Source: CBDEGU01 sp965238045 (lineage in GTDB: Bacteria; Acidobacteriota; Terriglobia; Bryobacterales; UBA6623). From it: a stretch of DNA of 64,000 nt. A program made the position numbers and the translations under genes. The notes under the pieces were generated by a model. That model searched no databases and was not told the DNA's origin. It worked only from the letters and a program-made list of their open reading frames with translations. Shown here one piece after another: positions 19,276 to 28,811 of this stretch. The stretch lies in contig CBDEGU010000012.1 of the NCBI GenBank assembly GCA_965238045.1, forward strand, positions 124,001-188,000. Direction: 5' to 3'. Every line of letters begins with the position of its first letter. The first letter of the stretch is position 1.

Positions 19276-19368
19276 TGTCCGGAAATGTCCGGTTTTTGGG
19301 GATTTTGTTTGGTTTTTTTGTGAGGGAAGCGGCTGAGGACGGGTCGGGGAAGGGTTCTTGGGCGATGG
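19276..19368 (+). repeat. Dispersed hairpin repeat R1, copy a
   Basis: A hairpin CCGGA-AATG-TCCGG (19279-19292) is followed by TTTTTGGGGATTTTGTTTGG and then a shared block ending GGGAAGGGTTCTTGGGCG. The same arrangement recurs at 33591-33688, where the stem reads CCGGG-AATG-CCCGG, a compensatory change that keeps pairing. The stem plus T-run resembles an intrinsic terminator, which would suit its place 45 bp after mobA. No coding function is seen. Confidence 0.6.
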
Positions 19369-19416
19369 GTGCTGGGGTCGGGGCTGGTTTCGCGGCGGTG
19401 TTTTGCCCGGGTTCTC

Positions 19417-20529
19417 GGCGCTGTTGCATGATTCAACTGCGGCGCGAGTGGGGGCGCTTTTCCAACTTCTCGTTCAGGACACCACAGCGCAGGATTTCGG
19501 CCTACCCAGCTCGGCCATCCGGTTGAGGATGTGACACCCGATCGCAACTTCTCTCCTTTGTGCCTTGCCGTGCCTCGCCTTCAATCCGCCTCCGAGCACG
19601 GACTTGTATCGGAAGAAGCTGTTTTCAACGCGCCCCTGCTGTCGGTAGCCCGACTCCTTCTGCCACTCTCGTCGCCCGACCTGGCGAATCCTCTCAAGAG
19701 CCGTGTCACGCTGCGCCCATGGGCCGTCCGTTGGCCCCGCCGACACCGCGGAGCGACGAGGGGGAATCACAATCACGACGTTCTCTGTACCGGCCGCGCT
19801 GAGTTGATCGTAGACTGACCTGTGGTCGTAGGCTCCGTCTGCGGTGAAACGCCGGATGGGAACCTCGATTGTGTCGAGAAGAGCAGGGAGTGTGGAGGCG
19901 TCGTCCCGGCTGCTCGCTGTGAGTTCGGCCGCCACAATGAACCCCTCGGCATCCACCCCGATGTGCAGCTTCCGCCAATCCCGGCGTTTCTTTGATGCCT
20001 TGTGCTTGTGCGCGTTCCATTCGCCGCAACCCAGAATCTTCAGCCCTGTGGAATCGACGATCAAGTCGATCGGGCCGTCGTAGGATCGGGTCAGGGGCGG
20101 CACCGCAACGATTTGGTTCCGGCGCGAGAGTGTGGTGTGGTCCGGGGCCTTGAGGTTGAGGCCCATCAAGCGGAGCAGCGAGTCCAGGAACCCCTCGGTC
20201 TGGCGGAGCGGCAGGCTGAAGACGACCCGCAGCGTCAACGCGGTCCGGACCGCGAGGTTCGAGTACCGCCGCTGGCCTCCGCGAAGACCGTTCTTCGGTG
20301 GTACCCACGCGGCAATTGCATCCTCGCTCAGCCAGATCGTGACGTCGCCGCGGCTCCTGAGGCCACGCTCGTACTCCCTCCAGTTCCGGATTCTGTACTT
20401 CTTCTTATACTGGCGGTTGACTCGGCTCGACTTCGCTGCGACCATGACGTTACCCCCGATCTCTATGATGGACTGGACCCCACCCCCGCCGCTAGCGTGC
20501 TCGCTTACACCGATTCATGCACCAACGCC
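19417..20529 (-). mobile_element. IS5-family insertion sequence, copy 1 (1113 bp)
   Basis: Ends are defined by imperfect terminal inverted repeats: GGCGCTGTTGCATGATTC at 19417 and, on the other strand from 20529, GGCGTTGGTGCATGAATC. The same ends bound copy 2 (23707-24819), whose transposase is identical and in opposite orientation. The ends resemble the GGCTTTGTTGC-type ends of the IS903/IS5 group, known for 9-bp target duplications. The flanks here are CGGGTTCTC and CTGGTGGGG and do not match each other, a sign of later rearrangement. Confidence 0.9.
19474..20445 (-). CDS. IS5-family transposase (copy 1)
   Basis: A 323-residue DDE transposase, intact. Candidate catalytic residues are Asp in LIVDSTGLK, Asp in FTADGAYDH and Glu in RVENSFFRYK with the Y-x2-R-x6-K arrangement. 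It contains the IS5-type N-terminal segment with a helix-turn-helix-like stretch (LTLRVVFSLPLRQTEGFLDS). The protein is identical to the one at 23791-24762, so the two copies separated very recently or are kept identical by recombination. Confidence 0.93.
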   Translation of the reverse strand: MVAAKSSRVNRQYKKKYRIRNWREYERGLRSRGDVTIWLSEDAIAAWVPPKNGLRGGQRRYSNLAVRTALTLRVVFSLPLRQTEGFLDSLLRLMGLNLKAPDHTTLSRRNQIVAVPPLTRSYDGPIDLIVDSTGLKILGCGEWNAHKHKASKKRRDWRKLHIGVDAEGFIVAAELTASSRDDASTLPALLDTIEVPIRRFTADGAYDHRSVYDQLSAAGTENVVIVIPPRRSAVSAGPTDGPWAQRDTALERIRQVGRREWQKESGYRQQGRVENSFFRYKSVLGGGLKARHGKAQRREVAIGCHILNRMAELGRPKSCAVVS

Positions 20530-21882
20530 CTGGTGGGGCGCAATCCCGGCGACAAGACGCTCGACATGCACCGTTTGGTGCAGGCCGTCGTACGGGATGA
20601 GATGGACGGGGAGACACACCGGCTTTGGGCCGGGCGGGCCGTGAATGCGCTGAAGCAAACGTTTCCTTGGCCGGAATACCGGAACTGGGCGCAGTGCGAG
20701 CGCCTGCGAAGTCACGGATTAGCCGCCGCGGGGTTTGTCAAAAGTCAGCGTATCGATTCGGAAGCTTCGGCAGACCTTCTCGACAAGCTGGGTCGCTATC
20801 TGCACGGCCGCGGCCTTTTCGAGGAGGCTGAGCCGCTTTATCAGCGCGCCCTTACCATCAAGGAAAAGGCGCTGGGGCCGGACCACCCCTCGGTCGCCGC
20901 CACCCTCAACAACCTGGCCGGACTCTATCGCAGCCAAGGCCGCTACGAGGAGGCCGAGCCGCTCTTCCAGGGCGCCCTCGCCATCTCGGAAAAGGCGCTG
21001 GGGCCCGACCACCCCTCGGTCGCCACCAGCCTCAACAACCTGGCCGGACTCTATGAAAGCCAAGGCCGCTACGAGGAGGTCGAGCCTCGCTACCAGCACT
21101 CCCTCGCCATCTCGGAAAAAGCGCTCGGGCCCGACCACCCTTCGGTCGCCACCACGCTCAACAACCTGGCCGCATTCTATGAAAGTCGAGGCCGCTACGA
21201 GGAAGCCCAGTCGTTCTTCCAGCGCGCCCTCGCCATCTATGCAAAAGTGCTAGGACCCGAACACCCCAACACCGCCATCACCCTCAACAATCTGGCCGCA
21301 CTCTATCGAAGCCAAGGCCGCTACGAGGAGGCCGAGCCGTTCTTCAAGCGCGCCCTCACCATCTCGGAAAAGGCGCTGGGGCCCGACCACCCCACAGTCG
21401 CCGCCAGCCTTAACAACCTGGCCGCACTCTATGAAAGCCAAGGCCGCTGCGAGGAGGCCGAGCCGCTCTACCAGCGCGCCCTCGTTATCTTGGAAAAGGT
21501 GCTGGGGCCCGAGCACCCCGAGGTCGCCACCACCCTCAACAATCTGGCCGCAGTCTATGAAAGCCAAGGCCGCTCCGAGCAGGCCGAGCCTCGCTACCAG
21601 CGCTCCCTCGCTATCTCGGAAAATGCGCTGGGGCCCGACCACCCCTCAGTCGCCCGCACCCTCAACAACCTGGCCGCACTTTGTAAACGCCAGGGCCGCT
21701 ACGACGAGGCAGAGCCACTGTTCAAGCGTGCCCTCGCCATTTGCGAAAAAGCCCTCGGACCCAAGCACCCCAACACCGCCACAACTGTCGAGAACTATGC
21801 CATGTTGCTCCGCACAATGGGTCGCGCGGGGCAAGCAGCAGCTTTGGAAGCTGGGGCCAAGCGGGCGGGTTCTGGCGGGTAG
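20530..21882 (+). pseudogene. STAND (NB-ARC/TPR) protein, C-terminal TPR half, separated by IS inversion
   Basis: This open frame begins at the IS edge with CTG GTG GGG (Leu-Val-Gly), the same 9 bases that end the NB-ARC half at 24820-24828. The sequence continues RNPGDKTLDMHRLVQAVVRD, the usual junction after an NB-ARC/winged-helix region. From 20827 to 21834 there are eight 42-residue kinesin-light-chain-type TPRs (AEPLYQRALTIKEKALGP with NNLAGLYRSQGRYEE). It lacks its own start; ATG 20566 could give a TPR-only product. Rejoining to the other half predicts about 913 residues. Confidence 0.88.
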
Positions 21883-21932
21883 TGGGGCAGGTTTGCCGAG
21901 CGGCCCGCCGGCAAGGGTCAAAGCGGAATGGA

Positions 21933-22400
21933 TCAACGTTGCTCCAGCAACTCGGCGGGATTCCAGTACCGGGTGCGGTCCTGGCTCGCGGCGCGCACGC
22001 GGCTGACCGCCGCCGCCGTAACCGGCTGGCTTGGCCCGCCGAAACGGCTTCTCACGAATGAGAGCAGCGAGGCGAGGTCGGCGTCGGTCAAGATGCTTCC
22101 AAAACCCGGCATTTCCTGGTCGTAGGTCTTACCCTGGACCTCGATCCTCCCCCGCAGGCCGTGCAGCGCGATCTTGATGAGCCGGTCTTGCGGACCCGTC
22201 ACCCAAGGCGAGCCGTCCAGAGGCGGAGCCTCGCCCACACCCTGGCCGTCATATTGGTGGCAGGCGGCGCAATAGCTGCGGAACCGGCTTCGGCCCTGAT
22301 CGAGACCGGGCGTGGAAACGCGAGGAGGGCGAGAGGCGCAAGCGGCCAGCAAAACGATCAGGCCAAGGCTCGCCGACTTGGGGGCTCTATATGTTTTCAC
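21933..22400 (-). CDS. Small c-type cytochrome lipoprotein
   Basis: GTG 22400 is preferred because it gives VKTYRAPKSASLGLIVLLAAC, a lipoprotein signal with lipobox LAAC; the frame is open to GTG 22436. A single haem motif CAACH follows at about residue 43, and a possible axial Met lies in DQEMPGFGSILTDADLASLL, typical of class I monohaem cytochromes. It probably carries electrons at the periplasmic face. It lies inside the segment between the two IS copies and so was flipped with it. Partner enzymes are not adjacent. Confidence 0.75.
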   Translation of the reverse strand: MKTYRAPKSASLGLIVLLAACASRPPRVSTPGLDQGRSRFRSYCAACHQYDGQGVGEAPPLDGSPWVTGPQDRLIKIALHGLRGRIEVQGKTYDQEMPGFGSILTDADLASLLSFVRSRFGGPSQPVTAAAVSRVRAASQDRTRYWNPAELLEQR

Positions 22401-22436
22401 GCTACCCCAGTGCCGGATCGCAAAGACCGCTTCCAC

Positions 22437-22758
22437 TGACAGGCGACTTCGGTGACAACACAGGCAGCCCTCACGCCTCGCGGCTCCGGCCGGGCCCCCG
22501 CTCGCTGGTCTCGCCGCGGAACCCGAGGATGCCCGAAGTTCCGTTGAAACGAGCGGCGCCCCGAAACCCGTAGTTTACCCCGCTCGGCCCTGAGCCGGTG
22601 GCGGCGTCGCGGGCGGACAGTCCATGCTTGCGAGCATCTTTCGCGGCGCAATTCGCTGAAATTGTGGCGGTCCGGCTTCGTCCGAGCTCGCCCTCCTGCC
22701 ATCGCGCTCTCTGAGGGCGGCCGGGGCCGAAACGGTATAATGAGCCGAAGCCAGCCGC
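22437..22758. other. Intergenic stretch without a recognisable gene
   Basis: The 322 bp between the cytochrome and the tRNA hold no open frame with family resemblance. Frames here have proline/arginine-rich composition typical of non-coding GC-rich DNA. No clear repeat or promoter was identified. Confidence 0.5.
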
Positions 22759-22848
22759 GGTGAGGTGCGAGAGTGGTTGAATCGGGCGGTCTCGAAAACC
22801 GTTGAGCCTTTACGGGCTCCGTGGGTTCGAATCCCACCCTCACCGCCA
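22759..22848 (+). tRNA. tRNA-Ser (anticodon CGA)
   Basis: Acceptor GGTGAGG pairs with CCTCACC (22838-22844), followed by G and an encoded CCA. The anticodon stem-loop GCGGT-CTCGAAA-ACCGT gives anticodon CGA. A long class II variable arm (GAGCCTTTACGGGCTC) and the T-loop GTGGGTTCGAATCCCAC confirm serine identity. The integrase fragment ends 21 bp away, so its 3-prime end is a candidate attachment site. Confidence 0.95.
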
Positions 22849-22869
22849 ATATAACTACCGTGTTTTGAG

Positions 22870-23706
22870 TTAGTTGACAGTCTCACTTTTCCCGTGTACC
22901 TCTCGTGTACCTTCGATTTCCAGAAGCGCGATGGGATCTTGCGCCCAGGCGCGCTCTAAAGCCGCGTCCAGCCGCTCCTGCCGAGCTTTCACCCAAGGTG
23001 AGTAGCTGCGCTCGGTAATCCGCACACTCTCGTGCCCCAGCAGCACAGACACATCCTCAATCGATCTATCAGCGAGGAGCAGCTCAACCGAGAAGGTGTC
23101 GCGGAAACGATGCGGATGCGCTTTCTCGACACCCGCCAGAGAGAACAGCCGATTGAGCTTCCGTCTCCAGATGTCCGCGTTGCCCTCGACCGTTCCGGCG
23201 CCCGACCAAAACCAGTAACGCTCGCTCGATCGCGGAATGCTGTTGAGCGCGGCCACAACGAACGGCGGGAGCTTCACGTGCACGGGGTGGCCGGTCTTCT
23301 GCATGTATAGCAGCAGCCTGTCACCTTGGAGGCGATCCACGGCGCACGAACTCGCGTCGCCAATTCGAAGGCCCGAGTAGCGGAGCAGCAGGACGAAAGC
23401 GCGAAGCTTCCTGGCATTCGGCTTGCCCGTCTTACCGCGCGAATCGGTGTAGCGGCCACAGGCTTCTAGAATCCGAATCATTTCTTCAACGTCAAACGGC
23501 AGCGTCGGATTCGGCCGCACCTTTGGGTTCTTCAGCTTGCGCGCCGGATCCTCCGAGATCCATTCGTTGTCCACCGCGAACCGGAAAAACGCTCTTACCC
23601 TCTCGAGCTTCTTAAGAGACGACCTTGCGCCGTCCTTCCACGACGTGCGAAACTGGCGCACTACTTTCTGCTTCCAGTCGTCGAGGTTGACCTTCCGGTG
23701 CGACTC
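22870..23706 (-). pseudogene. Tyrosine recombinase/integrase, N-terminus lost at IS edge
   Basis: The last 278 codons of a phage-type integrase remain, from the IS boundary (in frame, beginning Glu-Ser-His-Arg-Lys) to TAA at 22870. Core-binding remnant: SLKKLERVRAFFRFAVDNEW. Catalytic residues are present: Arg in YSGLRIGDAS, His-x-x-Arg in HPHRFRDTFS, and His plus nucleophile Tyr in LGHESVRITERSYSPW. The missing N-terminal arm-binding domain is not found beside the other IS copy, so it was deleted. Its position beside tRNA-Ser is typical of a genomic-island integrase. Confidence 0.85.
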
Positions 23707-24819
23707 GGCGTTGGTGCATGAATCGGTGTAAGCGAGCACGCTAGCGGCGGGGGTGGGGTCCAGTCCATCATAGAGATCGGGGGTAACGTCATGGTCGCAG
23801 CGAAGTCGAGCCGAGTCAACCGCCAGTATAAGAAGAAGTACAGAATCCGGAACTGGAGGGAGTACGAGCGTGGCCTCAGGAGCCGCGGCGACGTCACGAT
23901 CTGGCTGAGCGAGGATGCAATTGCCGCGTGGGTACCACCGAAGAACGGTCTTCGCGGAGGCCAGCGGCGGTACTCGAACCTCGCGGTCCGGACCGCGTTG
24001 ACGCTGCGGGTCGTCTTCAGCCTGCCGCTCCGCCAGACCGAGGGGTTCCTGGACTCGCTGCTCCGCTTGATGGGCCTCAACCTCAAGGCCCCGGACCACA
24101 CCACACTCTCGCGCCGGAACCAAATCGTTGCGGTGCCGCCCCTGACCCGATCCTATGACGGCCCGATCGACTTGATCGTCGATTCCACAGGGCTGAAGAT
24201 TCTGGGTTGCGGCGAATGGAACGCGCACAAGCACAAGGCATCAAAGAAACGCCGGGATTGGCGGAAGCTGCACATCGGGGTGGATGCCGAGGGGTTCATT
24301 GTGGCGGCCGAACTCACAGCGAGCAGCCGGGACGACGCCTCCACACTCCCTGCTCTTCTCGACACAATCGAGGTTCCCATCCGGCGTTTCACCGCAGACG
24401 GAGCCTACGACCACAGGTCAGTCTACGATCAACTCAGCGCGGCCGGTACAGAGAACGTCGTGATTGTGATTCCCCCTCGTCGCTCCGCGGTGTCGGCGGG
24501 GCCAACGGACGGCCCATGGGCGCAGCGTGACACGGCTCTTGAGAGGATTCGCCAGGTCGGGCGACGAGAGTGGCAGAAGGAGTCGGGCTACCGACAGCAG
24601 GGGCGCGTTGAAAACAGCTTCTTCCGATACAAGTCCGTGCTCGGAGGCGGATTGAAGGCGAGGCACGGCAAGGCACAAAGGAGAGAAGTTGCGATCGGGT
24701 GTCACATCCTCAACCGGATGGCCGAGCTGGGTAGGCCGAAATCCTGCGCTGTGGTGTCCTGAACGAGAAGTTGGAAAAGCGCCCCCACTCGCGCCGCAGT
24801 TGAATCATGCAACAGCGCC
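23707..24819 (+). mobile_element. IS5-family insertion sequence, copy 2 (1113 bp)
   Basis: It has the same length, terminal repeats and transposase as copy 1, in the opposite orientation. The right flank CCCCACCAG (24820-24828) is the reverse complement of the right flank of copy 1 (CTGGTGGGG, 20530-20538). This is what a 9-bp target duplication looks like after the DNA between the two copies has been inverted. The left flank is GTGCGACTC, inside the integrase. Confidence 0.92.
23791..24762 (+). CDS. IS5-family transposase (copy 2)
   Basis: 323 residues, identical to the copy 1 protein. It has the same DDE candidates (LIVDSTGLK, FTADGAYDH, RVENSFFRYK) and an intact reading frame, so it is potentially active. 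Its C-terminal end is 57 bp from the IS edge, matching copy 1. Confidence 0.93.
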   Translation: MVAAKSSRVNRQYKKKYRIRNWREYERGLRSRGDVTIWLSEDAIAAWVPPKNGLRGGQRRYSNLAVRTALTLRVVFSLPLRQTEGFLDSLLRLMGLNLKAPDHTTLSRRNQIVAVPPLTRSYDGPIDLIVDSTGLKILGCGEWNAHKHKASKKRRDWRKLHIGVDAEGFIVAAELTASSRDDASTLPALLDTIEVPIRRFTADGAYDHRSVYDQLSAAGTENVVIVIPPRRSAVSAGPTDGPWAQRDTALERIRQVGRREWQKESGYRQQGRVENSFFRYKSVLGGGLKARHGKAQRREVAIGCHILNRMAELGRPKSCAVVS

Positions 24820-26217
24820 CCCCACCAGCGAAAATCGTCCCGCCACCGTTACAACATCAACAAACTCCAAGGACTCGGCTGCCGCGCCACCGAGATCTTC
24901 GCCCAGATGCTCCGCGCCTTCGCGAAAAACCTCTTCCGGAATCGCATCGGGCGCCAGGAAAGCGCACAGCCTCACCAGGTCCGCCGCCGCGGCGCTCTTC
25001 TTTGAGACCTGCTCGAAGGCAAGAGAAAAAGTCACCGTCACCGAATCGTGGTCCCCCGCCAGTTCGCCTCGCTTCGCCCGAAGCGTTGCGCCCCCCGCGC
25101 GGTAAAGCTCCAAATACTCAGCCAAGCTTGAGGGTGTCTCGTCAATGAACGCGCCAGCCTGGTCGAGCGCCAGCGGCAGACCGTCCACTTCCTTAAGGAT
25201 CTCGGCCGCGAGCCCTCTGTCCGCTTCACTGGCATCCTCCAGCGCGGCGCCGGCCGCGATAATTTTCGACCGCCGCAGCAGGAACAGCGAGCCTTCGCTC
25301 GGCTCCATCTTGAGCAGCTCGACGCGTCGTGCGATCGTTCCTGTCGCATGCAGCCGCGTTGTCAGCAGCAGGTGACCGGCGCTGTTTGAAGGAATAAAGT
25401 TCCGGAGCACCGTGAAGTCTTCGACATTGTCAAGAATGAGCAGCCACTCCCGATGGGTCTCCAGCCAGCGCTTCGCCGCCTCGACGACGACAGCCAAATC
25501 CTGCTCGTCGCTCCCAGGCAGTTCCAGCAAGCGGGCCACCGCCGCGAAGCCCGAAACGAGGGCGTCGCGGGACTCCGCGCCGCTCCACAGCACGGCCCGG
25601 TATTCGTCCCGATAGCGGCAGGCGTATTCAACGGCCGCCTGCGTTTTTCCAATCCCGCCCAGCCCGCTCATCGCTTGTGGCTGTGACAGCGCCGCCGGGC
25701 CATCCCGCGAAAGAACCTCCCGCAGATCCCCGAGCAGCTCCTCCCGGCCCGTGAACACCGGGTTGTGAGGATGCGGGACGTTAAAAGGAACGATCACAAC
25801 CCCCGCAAGTCCGCCGCTCCGCTCTGACAAGAACGCTGCAAACGCATTCTTGACATCATCCGGCAGCGCACCGAAGTTCATTTCGCGCGTCACCGAAATC
25901 AGCTCATCGAGTTTAGCCTCGATCCTTCCCGAGCCTGCCGCCTGCTTCCTGGCGAGCACGACAAGCTCCTGCACCAACAAAGATTTCCCCGCAGTGCTTT
26001 CCAGGATCTCAGCGAAATGCTTCCGGAATTCCGCAATTTCCTGTGCATGCTCTTTGGCGTCTAGCGTGCCATAGATAAATTGCTCCAGCAATGCGCCAAG
26101 TACCGGCGGAGCTTTGACGGTTCCCCTGACTAAATTTTTCCAAAGAAGATCAATACTCTCGGGTTCACCGCCCCCTCCACGAATCGACAACGGTTTCACG
26201 GCTCGATTGTCCCACAT
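24820..26217 (-). pseudogene. STAND (NB-ARC/TPR) protein, N-terminal NTPase half, cut by IS
   Basis: Codons 1-466 of a STAND NTPase, after which the frame runs into the IS and stops four codons later. The N-terminal 150 residues are an unassigned helical domain. The NB-ARC domain has HNPVFTGREELL, P-loop GLGGIGKTQAA, Walker B LLILDNVED, sensor LLLTTRL and GLPL motif VDGLPLALDQAGA. The last residues GRFSLVG join in frame with the TPR half at 20530. Such proteins are sensors that oligomerise on ligand binding; many bacterial ones act in anti-phage defence. Confidence 0.88.
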
Positions 26218-26358
26218 CTATACCGCGCCGCCACCCACCACAAAACCACCCCATCCGCTCTTACAACCCCCATTTCTAAGCGTAGAATAGGTGTAACCCA
26301 TTTCCGAGCCGCCGCGCCCCCATTCCACCGCCGCCGGAAAACATCAGGAGCCCGCGCC

Positions 26359-27342
26359 ATGCCCGCGTTCACATCCGAAAACTACCAAGTAGCGCCCAAC
26401 TGGCCCCTCCTGCCCGAAGGCTGCGACCTGGTCGAAGTCGTCGGCGTCGCGACCGACTCGCGCGACCGAGTGTATGTCTTTTGCCGGGGCAAGCAGCCCC
26501 TGCTGATCTTCCATCGCGACGGCCGCTTCGAGGCCGGTTGGGGCCAAGGCCAGTTCGCCCGGCCGCACGGCATCCACATCGGAGCCGACGACAGCGTCTA
26601 CCTCACCGACGATGCCGGCCAAACCGTCAGAAAGTATACACCCGGCGGCGAGCTGCTCATGACGCTCGGCGAACCCGGCCAGGCCTCCGATACCGGCGTC
26701 GACGGCAATGACTACCGCACCATCCGCCAAGCCGCCGGCCCCTTCAATCAGCCGACGAATATCGCCCTCACCCCCGATGGCGAAATCTACGTCTCCGACG
26801 GCTACGGCAACGCCCGCGTTCACAAATTTTCCGCCGAAGGCCGGCTTCTCTTCTCCTGGGGCGAGCCGGGCAGCGGCCCCGGCCAGTTCAACCTCCCCCA
26901 CGGCATCGCCCTCGACAGCGGCGGAACCGTCTACGTCGCTGATCGCGAAAACGACCGCCTGCAGCTCTTCGATCCCAACGGCAAGTTCCTCGCCGAGTGG
27001 ACGCAGGTCGAGCGCCCCGCCCAGGTTTTCATCGACAGCGAAGACCGCGTCTATGTGGCCGAGATCGGCTGGCGCGCCGGGCTGTTCCCCGGCGTGACGC
27101 CCCCTTCGCCCGACCCGGTGGGCGGACGCGTCAGTATCTTCGACCACCGGGGCAACCTGCTCGACCGCTGGGGTGGCGGCGACGCGCCCTGCGCTCCGGG
27201 CGACTTCTACGCGCCGCACGACATTTGGGCCGACCGCTTCGGCGATGTCTATGTCGGCGAAGTAACCTGGTCGGCCGGCGGCAAGAAGGGATTCATACCT
27301 CCCGACTGCTGCTGCCTGCAGAAGTTTGTGCGCCAATCATGA
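26359..27342 (+). CDS. NHL-repeat six-bladed beta-propeller protein
   Basis: A 327-residue protein with repeated NHL-type strands: ARPHGIHIGADDSVYLTDD, QPTNIALTPDGEIYVSDG, LPHGIALDSGGTVYVADREN and APHDIWADRFGDVYVGEV. The layout resembles the catalytic domain of peptidyl-alpha-hydroxyglycine alpha-amidating lyase, but no signal peptide is present and lyase activity is not implied. It starts after a short leader with CATCAGGAG. The stop overlaps the next start by 4 bp (ATGA), so the two are translationally coupled. Confidence 0.8.
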   Translation: MPAFTSENYQVAPNWPLLPEGCDLVEVVGVATDSRDRVYVFCRGKQPLLIFHRDGRFEAGWGQGQFARPHGIHIGADDSVYLTDDAGQTVRKYTPGGELLMTLGEPGQASDTGVDGNDYRTIRQAAGPFNQPTNIALTPDGEIYVSDGYGNARVHKFSAEGRLLFSWGEPGSGPGQFNLPHGIALDSGGTVYVADRENDRLQLFDPNGKFLAEWTQVERPAQVFIDSEDRVYVAEIGWRAGLFPGVTPPSPDPVGGRVSIFDHRGNLLDRWGGGDAPCAPGDFYAPHDIWADRFGDVYVGEVTWSAGGKKGFIPPDCCCLQKFVRQS

Positions 27343-28811
27343 CAGACGAAAAAGACAAGAAATCCTTCGGCTCCGGCTGCCTCACCCTCTTCGCCCTGCC
27401 CTTCGCCGGCGCGGGCGTTTTTCTCCTCTATCAAGTCCTCCAGCAGTACACCGAGGGTCCCGAGGACTGGGGCAAGTTCGGAGCCCTCTGCGCCGGCGCG
27501 CTGGTGTTCACCGCCGCCGGATTCGGTTTGCTGTGGGGCTCCCGCTACGCCGCCAAAAAGCAGAAGGAGAAGGAGCATCTCAAACGGATGCACCCCAACG
27601 AGCCCTGGATGTGGAAGCCCGATTGGGCCGCCAGACGCATTGAGGGATCCAACAAGGCGTCGATGCTCGTCGCCTGGTTCTTCTCCATCATCTGGAATCT
27701 GCTCTCGGCGCCGGTGCTCATCTTCGTGCCCGAGGAAATTTTCAAGAAAGGCAACCAGCTCGCCTGGCTCGCCCTCATCTTCCCCCTTGCCGGAATCTGG
27801 ATGATCTCTTGGGCCGCGAAAGCGACCTTGCGGTGGCGAAAGTTCGGCAAGTCCGTCTTCGAGATGGCTTCGGTCCCCGGCGTCATCGGAGGCAAATTGC
27901 GCGGAACGATCTATACAGGACTGCGGACGCCTCCCGAGCAGGGCGTCAAGCTGCGGCTCCATTGCGTGAACCGCCGCGAGAGCCGCGGAAGCAGCAACAG
28001 TTCGAGCGAGCGCATCCTCTGGGAAGAGAGCCAGACCATCCCCCGCGAGAAGCTATATCCGGGCCAGCAGGGGCTGACCATCCCGGCCGAGTTCGTCATC
28101 CCTTTCGACTGCAGCCCGACGAACAAGCCTGACAACTACACCCAAATCCTCTGGCGGCTGTACGCAACCGCCGAAGTCGCCGGCGTCGACTACGAAACCC
28201 AGTTCGAGGTGCCGGTCTTCAAGACCGCCGAGAGCTCGTCCGAGCCCATCGAGCGAAGCGCCTTTGGTTTCGCGTCAGCCGCGGTGGCCGATACCTTCGA
28301 TCCGGCCGAGGCCACCATCATCGTGCGGCCCAGCGCACTGGGCGGAACCGAGTACTACTACGGCGCGGCCCGCAATCTCGGCGCCGCGATCGGGATGACG
28401 ATTTTTCTGGTCATCTGGACCGGAGCCATTTGGCTTCAGGTCCATCTCGGCGCGCCCATCATCTTCCCAATCCTCTTCGGACTTGTGGAATTGATCCTTG
28501 TCTTCATCGGCCTGGACCTGTGGTTCGGCACCACCCGCGTGGTGATCGAATCCGGCGAAGTGAGAGTCATCAACCGGACGCTCGGCATCGGAGGCACGAC
28601 CCGCATACCTTTCGCCGAGATCGAAGACATCAAAATCGGCATCGGCATGCAGCAGCAGCAGACCGCCACCCAATCGGGCAAAGCCTACTACGACATCCGA
28701 ATCCACCGCCAAAACGGCAAAAAAGTCAAAGCCGGCACCGGAATCCGAGACAAACGCGAGGCCGAGTGGCTCGCCGATCAAATGGTCACTCTTGTGCTGG
28801 GCTCCGACTAG
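27339..28811 (+). CDS. Multi-pass membrane protein of unknown function
   Basis: A 490-residue protein starting within the previous stop codon. Hydrophobic helices lie at about 14-30, 47-65, 110-130 and 145-162; a soluble beta-rich domain follows (about 180-330, KLRLHCVNRRESRG and PAEFVIPFDC), then two more helices (about 350-395) and a C-terminal soluble tail with a PH-like strand pattern (VRVINRTLGIGGTTRIPFAE). I do not recognise a named family; DUF3592-like proteins share such a layout. The coupling suggests it works with the propeller protein. Confidence 0.7.
   Translation: MTDEKDKKSFGSGCLTLFALPFAGAGVFLLYQVLQQYTEGPEDWGKFGALCAGALVFTAAGFGLLWGSRYAAKKQKEKEHLKRMHPNEPWMWKPDWAARRIEGSNKASMLVAWFFSIIWNLLSAPVLIFVPEEIFKKGNQLAWLALIFPLAGIWMISWAAKATLRWRKFGKSVFEMASVPGVIGGKLRGTIYTGLRTPPEQGVKLRLHCVNRRESRGSSNSSSERILWEESQTIPREKLYPGQQGLTIPAEFVIPFDCSPTNKPDNYTQILWRLYATAEVAGVDYETQFEVPVFKTAESSSEPIERSAFGFASAAVADTFDPAEATIIVRPSALGGTEYYYGAARNLGAAIGMTIFLVIWTGAIWLQVHLGAPIIFPILFGLVELILVFIGLDLWFGTTRVVIESGEVRVINRTLGIGGTTRIPFAEIEDIKIGIGMQQQQTATQSGKAYYDIRIHRQNGKKVKAGTGIRDKREAEWLADQMVTLVLGSD

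Noticed and set aside
20002..20529. Apparent N-terminal extension of the TPR frame
   Set aside because: It lies wholly within the IS, antisense to the transposase, and the same bases extend the unrelated integrase frame at the other copy.
20827..21834. Regular 126-bp repetition resembling a tandem repeat or CRISPR-like array
   Set aside because: It is coding: each period is one 42-residue TPR unit in a single open frame, with no short repeat-spacer structure.
22397..22849. Minus-strand open frame with protein-like length
   Set aside because: It runs through the whole tRNA-Ser gene and has no family resemblance.
19417..24819. Composite transposon formed by the two IS copies
   Set aside because: The outer flanks do not form a target duplication, and the enclosed DNA contains chromosomal tRNA plus half of a gene whose other half lies outside; inversion explains it better.
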